DNA of 64,000 nucleotides from Lactarius indigo (Eukaryota > Basidiomycota > Agaricomycetes > Russulales > Russulaceae). Position 1 is the first letter of the stretch, and each line of letters starts with the position of its first letter. The notes beneath the pieces are model-generated. The model did not search any database. It was given only the letters and a program-made list of their open reading frames with translations, and had not been told where the DNA came from. The position numbers and the translations under genes are program-made. The stretch covers positions 2,976,001 to 3,040,000 of the forward strand of contig JAFKAC010000001.1 of assembly GCA_025766275.1 (NCBI GenBank). The letters are read 5' to 3'. Shown here one piece after another: positions 55,790 through 64,000 of this stretch.

Positions 55790-56269
55790 ATGGCGAGATT
55801 TTCTGCTAAAACCTCCTCGATGGATACTTGCCCGCGCCGTCATACTCGTCCTAGGAGAAGGGGCCCAAAGCGGTCCTCGTCTACCTTGTCCCGCCATAGT
55901 GTTTTGGGAAACGCGAGGCCCACTCGGACGGTGACTCCCAGGAGGTCACAGCTAACATTCATATACGTGGGGAATGTGAGTGCTCGTATTGCTACCCATT
56001 TTTTTCGATCGTTGACCGAAATTCCCGAGCAGCTCAGTTCTGATGTCACAAACGCGGATCTCGAAAAGCTGTTCGGGTCGAGCGGCAAAATCACGAAGAT
56101 TGATATCCGCTGCGGCTTTGGTGCTGGGGCAGTGCCCGGGAGAACTCGTAACCACACTGTCTATGCGACGATCCTATTCGACAGCGTAGAAGCAGCGACA
56201 AGAGCTTTGGCTATGAATGGCCGCACCGTACTCGACCGCAAGATAATTGTGCGTTTGGGCGGATCATGA
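55790..56269 (+). CDS. Small RRM RNA-binding protein
   Basis: Exons 55790-55975 and 56033-56269 give about 140 aa; the 57-nt intron is in frame without a stop. A basic leader (RRHTRPRRRGPKRSSSTLSR) precedes an RRM: RNP2-like SQLTFIYVGNLSSDV, helix ADLEKLFGSSGKITKIDIRC, RNP1-like strand TVYATILFDSVEAATRALAM, and NGRTVLDRKIIVRLGGS. The RNP1 strand lacks the usual aromatic residues. I cannot assign the RNA target. The start is uncertain: the open frame extends upstream to 55436, but that part overlaps the Fmc1-like gene and reads unlike protein, and an intron at about 55713-55767 is possible. Confidence 0.55.
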   Translation: MARFSAKTSSMDTCPRRHTRPRRRGPKRSSSTLSRHSVLGNARPTRTVTPRRSQLTFIYVGNVSARIATHFFRSLTEIPEQLSSDVTNADLEKLFGSSGKITKIDIRCGFGAGAVPGRTRNHTVYATILFDSVEAATRALAMNGRTVLDRKIIVRLGGS

Positions 56270-56889
56270 GGTTGCCGTCGCTCAATAGTTATTGCAGGCC
56301 TCTCCTAGCTTTCTCGACATGCCAGAAGCACGCCGGGGCATGCGCCAGAAGCCCTTTAAACTCTTTGACGTCGACCTGACTAATATGGGGTTCGTCGGTG
56401 GCTTCTGGTGCCACTTGGATACAGACTGACGGGTGTTTTCAGGAACACGGTACACCACGCTGTGGATAAGTTGTGTACTGGTGGCACACACGTGTTCCCA
56501 TGAAAGCGAGTAGATGTCTGAACCATTTATTTCTGAATTGAAATATGTGCCTGTACTTTCATTTGATATGATATATATGGTGTGCTCTTGGATTATAAAA
56601 ATGGTCACCACTGTGGCTGTTGGCCGGTGTAGTCCCGAAGTGGTTTCCGTGTTGGCCGCCATCAACGCCGCGACGGCTTACGAGACTGCAAGCGACCCCC
56701 AGCTCAACCGAGCTGACCGCTGTCTCCCAACGTTGCAGTCCTACCGTAGCACATGGGAGTGTTCTAATACTGTCTCTCTGGCTACCCTCATAGGTAGCTG
56801 GAACTTTCCTATTTATGCATACGACCCAGCTCACTATTCTGGCCGCACAGGACACGTTCCCTAGCCCCACACTCCGCCTCTGAACCATC
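56270..56889. other. Intergenic region upstream of the DEAD-box-like gene
   Basis: These 620 bp contain the 3' UTR of the RRM gene and the promoter of the next gene. Open frames (for example from 56514) show no recognisable content. A pyrimidine/GC-richer stretch before 56890 fits a leader. Confidence 0.45.
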
Positions 56890-59800
56890 ATGGCCAAAAG
56901 TGCAGCATTAAACCCTGCCTCGATGCCATTTTTCCCTGGTGGAAGTCGGACCAGCGATGAGGAGGACAGACTTAGCATAGGGTTTTCTCTTTCCGGTGTG
57001 CATGAGCAGGATCGGGCCTTCATGTCATCAGTCTCTCTTTCCCCCTCGGATCGTCCCTCCGTCAAATCCTCGCCCAGCCCTTCTAGCGAAGGCTTGGACA
57101 ATGTTCACGATGCTGGACCCCGGTTCGATAAATCTCCATCCGACACCGACTGGATCCGTCGTTCGTCAATCATTCGAACATTGGATTCCACCAGACCCTA
57201 TCCGTCTTTCGATTCCGCGGTCGCTCGGGAACCAAGTATTTCCAGCAGCCTCGATGCAGCCTCGGCTACAGAGGAGACAACATACCATAGCGTCTCGGAA
57301 AACGGTTCCTCACTACACATGTCTGGGCCTCCGACATTGCGCCAGTCGGCAACTCCGTCGATTGGCATACAGAACCGCTCTCGTTCGCCTTTTGCTAATA
57401 ATGCGGTCGTCGCATCGTCATCACCTGTATCCTCTTTGAGTTCCGGCGGCCAATTTACCTCTAACATTGACTACTCACCCAGCTTCGAGGTTCAACTTAG
57501 GTCCTCCCCGATAATCAATGACGTCCTTGAGCGACTTGTGAGATGTGAGATCTCTACTCGAGAAATCCACCGCAATCTCAATGACGTTCACCGCAAAGTG
57601 GACCTCCTGCTGGAACGGTCGATGGGTTTTAACTCTCAGCCGGAATTCAAGGACCCGTTTGCCCCGGCGGGTTCGTCATCCAGTCTAGCTGGCTTGCCAC
57701 CTCCAGGTATCGCAAGACTCTCAGTTTCTGGTAACATCGCTCCTAATCAGCAATCATCGGATGATATCATTCAAATTTCGCAACGGCTAAATACCCTCAC
57801 TTCTTCCGTTGGGCAGCTACTCGCGTTGCAGACACAACAGCATATACAGAGTGTAGGACCGACACTTGGGAGCAACCACACCACACCGTCTCAGGACATT
57901 CCCCCGAACCAGCTCTTAACACCGTTAGCACTATCGGGAAACGTACTCAGTCATGGATTACCCAACCGTCCAGAAATACGGGGATCTCGCACGCCCAATC
58001 CACCCATGCGAACCTGGTCTGCCGGTAGTCTGGATCTCCCCGTGAGACCCCCAGACAACCTATCGGCCCTTCGTGGTACGGACGCGCTGCTGCGTGACAA
58101 CAAACGTCGGTCTGTCTCTGGGCTTGTGCGGAGGGACTCTGCTGGGGTAGGTCACCAGGCACTCTTCTGCTGCACACGTTAACTGGGCAGCAGGTCGACG
58201 TTCTGGGAGGTCCGCCCTCTCGTGATTCGACTGGACCAGCGCTCTCAAAGTGGGACCAATTGTCCCTAGCACCAGAACTACTCAATTCCTTGACGAAATT
58301 TGGGTTCGTAATCTGATGGCCTATATTGACGTGTTCGTGCTGATTTCAGCTCCGCATAGCGTGGGACCACCAAATAAGATTCAACAACGTGCCTTACCAT
58401 TTTTGCTCAAAGGTGCCGATATTATTGCGCAAGCGCCCCCAACACAAGAGCGTATCGCCGCGTATGTGATCCCTGCAATTCATGTGGCCCTTATCAACTC
58501 GACTGGTCGTCCTCCGAACATCGGACCCATCGTAGTTATGATCTCCACTACTGTCGATCAAGCTACACAGGCCCAACGCATGATACGCGATATCGGCGGT
58601 CCAATTGGGATGCGGTCTGCTCTTGGCGTTGGCTCTGCTTTCTCCACTAGCGACCTTGCCCAGGAGCTGCGCCTTTTGCAACAAAACATGCCTCACGTCA
58701 TCTGTGGTACTCCTCAGAAGCTCCATGCCCTTTTCACTGCCCCTGGCGGGCTTGTCGGCTCCCAGGTTCGGTTCCTGGTTCTTGATGAAGTGGACCAACT
58801 TATTGCGCGTAATTTGCAAGACTTCATATTTAATATCGTCAAATGCCTTCCACCTCCACGGAGCCGACCACTTAGCAATCCTTCTGGCAATGCTTCTCAG
58901 ACGTCATTATCGTCTAGTGACGCCAATTCATCATTCCAGTCCCTTGGGCGCAGGTACTCGGCTGTCGGATCGTCACCCACCCCTGGTGACATGTCCGCAC
59001 CTGGTTTACCTCAGCAGATCGAACGACAGACTGCGCTCTTTTCTAATACTGTTCCCCAGGATGTCCTCAATCTGGCTACTGCGATACAACTGCGCGAGCC
59101 TGTCCGCGTACTAGTTCGACGGGACGGCAACGTGACACATGCTGACACTAGTCAGGGCGCACGCGGCCTGCGACAGTTTTACCTGTATCTCGCATTCACC
59201 GCTGGTGGGCGTTCCGAGGCGCAGGGCTCGTTGTCGGGTGACGGATTAGGAATTATTGGCTCGGGTCGGGGTCTGTCCAACGCCGAGACTCAACAAGCTC
59301 GGGAGTGGAAGCTGGATGCCCTCGGTGATCTCTTCGAAGACGTTGAAGCCGCGCAAGCCATCGTTCACGTCGGGGGAATGACCGCACTAGACTCCGTTGT
59401 GTATAAACTAGCTAGCCGTGGTCTCGAGGCTATTTCTCTGGCAAGTGAATCCGTGATGACTTACATATATACGTATTGACTTTCCACAGCATGGCGATAT
59501 GAATGCTGCGACCAAGCTAGCTTCCCTGAACCGGTTTAGAAACCTGCCTACTGGATTGATGAGGCAGTCGACGACAAAGGTTCTCGTGGTGTATGACGTC
59601 CAAGTCAAGAATCCTGAAGTCCCCCATGTCCCGCTCATTATCAACTATGGCGAGTTCCACGAGATAATCATTATTTTTCTCACAATGTTCTCACGACCGT
59701 CCTTTCAGATCTGCCAAAGGCTGTCGAAGAGTATGCGCATCGGTACAGTGCACGACACTACCTCTTACTCTTGATCTCACGCGTCTTTTTGATAGCGTTG

Positions 59801-60062
59801 CCCCTGCTATTGCACCGAGCCATTCCCGTGCTGGTGTCGTTGTCAACTTTGTTACTGCTACTGGTGGAGACGTTGAGATGCTCCGGTCCATAGAGTGCTT
59901 CTATAAGTGAGCTGCAACTTATACTTCATGTACACCCATACCTGACCCTCTGTCTTTGTAGGATCAAATGCGTAAGTTTCACACACCATCCGTTCTCAGA
60001 GTATTCTTACTAAATCTCACTCTAGCCCGAAGTTCCCATGAGCTTGCGCCACATCGTTTGAA
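56890..60062 (+). CDS. DEAD-box (eIF4A-like) pseudo-helicase with long N-terminal extension
   Basis: Exons: 56890-58146, 58194-58303, 58360-59440, 59490-59649, 59709-59742, 59796-59906, 59962-59971 (10 nt), 60027-60062; about 932 aa. Residues 1-450 are Ser/Pro-rich with one coiled coil (IINDVLERLVRCEISTREIH). Two RecA-like domains resembling eIF4A follow: Q-motif-like KIQQRALPFLLKGADI, FLVLDEVDQLI (motif II DEVD), ALFSNTVPQDV (motif III), LEAISLHGDMNAATKLASLN, LIINYDLPKAVEEYAHR and GVVVNFVTATGGDVEMLRSI. Catalytic positions are lost: Walker A reads AQAPPTQER (no Gly-Lys), motif Ia has no PTREL, SAT is SNT, RGxD is absent and the HRxGRxxR arginines are gone. It therefore probably cannot hydrolyse ATP and may act as a scaffold or decoy in translation. 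Introns 3 and 4 use GC donors. Confidence 0.85.
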
Positions 60063-60341
60063 CTCGAATCGACTTTCCTTCTCGATATTTCCGGCTGTTC
60101 CTGTATCCCTAAATGCACATCTATCCTCTTGGATTACTGATGACCCCGACTTTGCTACTGTTATATCAAATCGCATTGCGTATTGTCCTATACCCTTTGC
60201 ACCCATCTACTCGAAAACTGTTTCATTACTTTCCTCCTATATGGTCTCGGAATTATCCTGTCTGGCATCCCAATGTATAATTTGATCTTTTCTCCTCCCT
60301 CACTTCCTTTTTCCCTTTCATTACATGCAGATCTCGATTCC

Positions 60342-63300
60342 TTAATTCGTGCCACCGCGGACTACGAATATCTTCAATGTACCATCTTCCCCACAACTTG
60401 CGATTTGTCTGTGGTCCTCGAGTCTCCTTCCTGGTCGCCAGGCTAGCTGGTGAATGTGATCTATATGAGCCAACCTAGAAATATCACCCTATGAATCATG
60501 TTGAATTGTGTTGTGCAGAGAATGCATACCCGGCTTTGATCTCCAGCGACATCTGCCAGTTCACAGCATCGATGGACGTGAAAAGTAGGATTTCTCCGGT
60601 CTCAAGCCCCACGGCCAGCATTCGTCTAGTGGGCACATTAGTATGTGCGAAGAGCGTACAATGTTATCACGAACTCGTCCGACTCGATTGAGGGCGCGAA
60701 CGCAACGGCAGTGGCAGCACTAGGTAATTTCAGATCCGCTATGGCTGTCCATTTGGTGAAGTCACCATCCAGGCATTGCCATATCTTCACCTATACCCAT
60801 AGTTCAAGTTCACACGAAATTACGCGTCACGAAGATCGCTCAACCGTTTTATCCCTCGACGCAGTCGCAAAGACGTTGCCATCAGGCGCCCAAGCGCCAT
60901 CCCAAATTATCCGGGTGTGTGACTTGTCCATCGCGACGGGCACGTATCCTGGGCACGTAACGCCACGGGCGAACCGATGGGGAAAAAATACTCACCTGAC
61001 TCCTCCCTATGGAACAGACGCCAGGTCCTATCGCGGGAGACGGTCAGGACGAGCTGGTCGTCCGGACTGAAAGCGACGCGCGTCACGGTGAGGGCGTGGC
61101 CCTCAAGAGGCCGTCCGAAGGGCCGGAAATTCTCCGTGTCGTAAATTCGGACTGCGGCGTGCTTTGCACTTGCGGCCTTGCATGCAGTCGCGATCAGCTG
61201 GCGAGACGAAGAGACCCCGATGGTTATAGACTACGAAGACGCTCGCGCGATCAATATCGAGCCCACGTCGTAGAAAGGAGTCCAGACCTCATAGCCATGG
61301 CCAAAGACCTTCTCTATCTCCGGCCAAAGCGTCATGGAAGCGAGCTCTGCTTCGAATGGGCGATGCGAGATAGAGACGGAGACCGGGGGAGCTGGAAGAT
61401 CTGAGGTGAGAAAATTGCAGTGTGCGTCTGGTTTCGGCGTTAGTACTAACCGTCTCCCGTTGCTTTGTTGGACAACCCGAGCGGTGGAACGGTCGCCCAC
61501 ACAGGGAGGCTCTCCTATTTCGAGTACCATGTTCGAGAGAGTTAGTTGCCAATAGACTTGGATCACACACCTCGTCGGCTATTATATCAATCGCACCTAG
61601 TCCTCGTATCGTCTTGACAAAGCCCTGCGGCGCCTTGAAAACGCGCGCAACTTTTTCGTCTGCAACGCTGACAAGTCGCAAAGGGTCGAGGGAGACAACG
61701 CCAACGAGGTCATAGCCGTGGACTTGTGGTCGGCCCACTTCGTGCCACGACAGTATTGGCTCTGCTTCGCCACTCGTTACAGGCAAGGGCGCGTGTATGC
61801 GAGTGGTTTGATCAAGCCTGTGTGTTTTTGAATTGAAATTATGGGTTTTGGAACTACGAATGTAGGAAAACGCACCCAGCGGATATGAGGTATTCACCGT
61901 CAGGGCTCCATGCTATGCCCTTCACTGGACCGGCGTGCCCCATAATTGCGCCAACTTCCGTCCAGACCCCATCACCTGTAGCCGCTCCACTCATTTGTGT
62001 ACACCGCCACCGGCGCCACCCGCCGGACCAACCCCATGCCAGTGCTTCAGAGCCACCTGTTATCCACACACCGCCGACGAACCCGCCGAGACGTTGTCCT
62101 CCGACATCACCAAAGCGCTGCTGGTTGATCCAGAGGGAAGACGAACTGCTGTTCTGACCAGATGGGACAGATACAGGCGACCAGAGGATGAGAGAGGAGT
62201 CGGTGGACGTCGAAAGCAGAGTGTCCCTTGAGTATTCTGTACTTGAGGGGCTCCAAACAAGAGATGTGACCCCAGCTTCGTGTCCGACAAGCAAGGCATC
62301 GAACGTGATGGAGAACTGCCGCGTGCTGGGGAGCACTGAATACCATCGGGGGCTACGCAGTCATTGAATACGCTTACCTCTCTCCCGCGGTCTTCACGTT
62401 CAGCACGTGCTTTTTCAGGGAGATTTGCCGCCCGCCTTCTTCACTATCATCAGCCCCACCAAGGGATGCTTCGAAAGCATCCAGTAGCTCATCGCTCAAC
62501 GCCCCTGACTCACTATCTGCGGGTGTTGGTCGGCTGATAGCCTCGATGTTCCACAGGCGGATATTGGCGTCCTGCGAACCAGATGCGAGGATCAAGGGTT
62601 CTGACGGCGAGGTAGGGGGGCGAAAGGAGATGGAGCGGACCCAGTCTTCATGACCAGGTATTGCCGCCGATGGGACGAACTAGCGACTGTCAGATTCGAT
62701 AGAGAATGGTGAACGAGTTGGAGCGCACATCGCCTTCCGATCGAGTGAAGATCTGAATCTGTCTTTCTGTAGTCCCGACCGCGAGAATCAAAGCTATGTA
62801 GTGTGGAAGGGTAGTCAAAACAACCACGAGCTAAGGCCACATTTCTCACCACTACTTTGCGGGAGTTTCGCCAGCCCAATGGATAATGGGTATCTTCCCT
62901 TCAGAGTTATAGTCTCGATCTCTTGTAAGTCATCTACAGGTTTTGTTCGCGAAGAGTTCAGTCAAGACCGAGTGATGGTGCACACCCTGCTCTCCGAATC
63001 TCCAGACTTTCATAAGGGAATCAGAGCTACCAGTCACCAGGCACCCCGCCTCCGTGTTGACACACAGAACGGAAATGGCTTTTGTATGTGCCTGAAATCT
63101 CATGGACGAAGCCCACTATATGAGCAGCATGGTGTAAATGTTGAGCACTTGATACGAGACACGTATGAAAGACTCGTACACCGGAGGTGGAATATCGCCA
63201 GAGCCTCACATGGCCAGTGTCGTCTGCAGACAAGAACCTGCTATCGTCGACAAACTCGATACACGTTACAAGCCCGTCGTGTCCTGACAGGGTTGCGAAG

Positions 63301-63500
63301 ACACCGTGGTCATTGGGTGACTGTCGATCTCATCAGTTGACGCCGGCAGTGACCGAAGAAGGAGAACCGGCCTGCGCATCCCAAAGCGCTACGAACTTTC
63401 CCGAGCCGAACGCGACGAGAGAGGAGTTCGAGGCCGCTGCAGTGCGATTGAACCTATTAGCAGAAGCTGAAATATACTCTACAGATGTTTTGACGGCCAT
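60342..63500 (-). CDS. ELP2: Elongator complex subunit 2 (Elp2), double WD40 propeller
   Basis: Fifteen minus-strand exons: 63500-63372, 63320-63180, 63115-62986, 62933-62850, 62793-62729, 62679-62378, 62325-61876, 61817-61571, 61514-61451, 61400-61288, 61230-60996, 60948-60845, 60790-60660, 60625-60530, 60474-60342; about 807 aa. WD40 repeats run throughout: LVAFGSGKFVALWDAQ, GVFATLSGHDGLVTCIEF, QAHTKAISVLCVNTEAGCLV, IPGHEDWVRSISFRP, GHAGPVKGIAWSPDGEYLIS, ATVPPLGLSNKAT, ELASMTLWPEIEKVFGHGYE, EGHALTVTRVAFSPDDQ. The W-P-E-x-x-K-x-x-G-H-G-Y-E block is diagnostic of Elp2. Elongator places cm5U-type modifications at the wobble uridine of tRNAs. Intron 1 appears to use a GC donor; intron 13 (60626-60659) is only 34 nt with a TACTAAT branch site. 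Confidence 0.92.
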
Positions 63501-63561
63501 GTTGACGACGTGAACGCGCAGAAGCGATGGATTTGCATCACGCGCCTTTTCTCTTCGAGTG
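63501..63561. promoter_or_regulatory. Very short bidirectional promoter, ELP2 and AcpS-type gene
   Basis: Start codons of the two divergent genes are separated by only 61 bp, so 5' leaders must be very short or transcripts overlap. Confidence 0.6.
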
Positions 63562-64000
63562 ATGACCATCTTGGGCATTGGCGTCGACGTCCTTAACTTA
63601 CTCCGCCTCACACGCCATCTCTGCGACAATCGGTTGGCAAGGCGCATTCTCAGTCCCACGGAACTGCGTGACTATCTCGCCCTTCCGAAAGAAGATCGCG
63701 GGAGGAGAATTCGCTTTCTCGGTGTCAGGTATGCCCCACCTCTTTCGACGACCCGCGTGCAGCCTTTTGAACAATAGCAGGTGGGCAGTAAAGGAGGCTG
63801 TGTACAAGGCAGTATATCCAGTCGTAAAACCAACCTGGCACGATTTTACATTGCAAAGACCCGCTGGAAGTCCCAAGCCCGACCTGTTGTATCACCCAGA
63901 GGATGGCCAACTTTCACTCAGACTCGGTCGAATGCATGTATCTGTGAGTCACGATGGTGACTACACCTTCGCCACTGTCATCGTGGAACTACCGGTCGAC
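63562..64000 (+). CDS. PPT2: AcpS-type holo-ACP synthase (mitochondrial Ppt2-like), runs off the end
   Basis: Exons 63562-63728 and 63781 to the window edge give 129 residues of an incomplete protein. AcpS signatures: the start MTILGIGVDVLNLLRLTRHL with the Mg-binding Asp, RRILSPTELRDYLAL, and the catalytic helix FLGVRWAVKEAVYKAVYPVV (W-A-x-K-E-A). LHVSVSHD-like RMHVSVSHDGDYTFATVIV is the C-terminal strand region, so little is missing. The enzyme transfers phosphopantetheine from CoA to the mitochondrial acyl-carrier protein, as yeast Ppt2 does. The start is ATG 63562; the preceding GTG at 63559 is not used. Confidence 0.88.

Overview
The window is nuclear DNA from a filamentous fungus, almost certainly a basidiomycete and probably an Agaricomycete. 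The genes sit close together on both strands and carry about 150 short introns, mostly 45-65 nt. The reconstructed proteins match basidiomycete families. I cannot name the species. I found no rRNA, tRNA, CRISPR array, transposon or virus. Exon joins were worked out by eye from reading frame, GT(GC)..AG boundaries and remembered family motifs, so individual splice sites may be off by a few bases.

Layout. 1-10.7 kb: tail of an upstream gene, an HSF-domain transcription factor, a TVP38/DedA membrane protein, a small coiled-coil protein, PEX11 and a Tctex-type dynein light chain. 10.7-13.4 kb: gene-poor block. 13.5-23.3 kb: mitochondrial PPR-type protein, Pch2/TRIP13 ATPase, selenoprotein-W-like Rdx protein and CLASP. 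23.5-35 kb: rhomboid Pcp1, TRAPPC2, an orphan low-complexity protein, Arp4, Erb1, a Ybl028c-like protein, SmF and NC2-beta. 35-46.5 kb: Mak32-like PfkB protein, Sfp-type phosphopantetheinyl transferase, F-box protein, mitochondrial AspRS, Ivy1-like protein, bL19m and a Pab2-type RRM protein. 46.9-64 kb: Zn2Cys6 regulator, acyl-CoA dehydrogenase, small mitochondrial protein, SIRT5-like sirtuin, Fmc1-like LYR protein, RRM protein, a DEAD-box relative that has lost its catalytic motifs, Elp2, and the start of an AcpS-type transferase that runs off the end.

Most genes are housekeeping: ribosome biogenesis, splicing, transcription, trafficking, peroxisome, mitochondrion and tRNA modification. They do not form an operon-like cluster. 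Many are arranged head-to-head with 60-270 bp between start codons.

The most interesting points are: (1) the apparently inactive DEAD-box protein with a 450-residue extension; (2) a high number of GC-AG introns; (3) repeated single extra bases in conserved exons (TVP38, SmF, NC2-beta, Mak32, PPTase, Pab2, Zn2Cys6 regulator), which most simply mean insertion errors in the assembly but could be real +1 shifts; (4) microexons, including an 8-nt exon that splits the CxxC motif of the Rdx protein.
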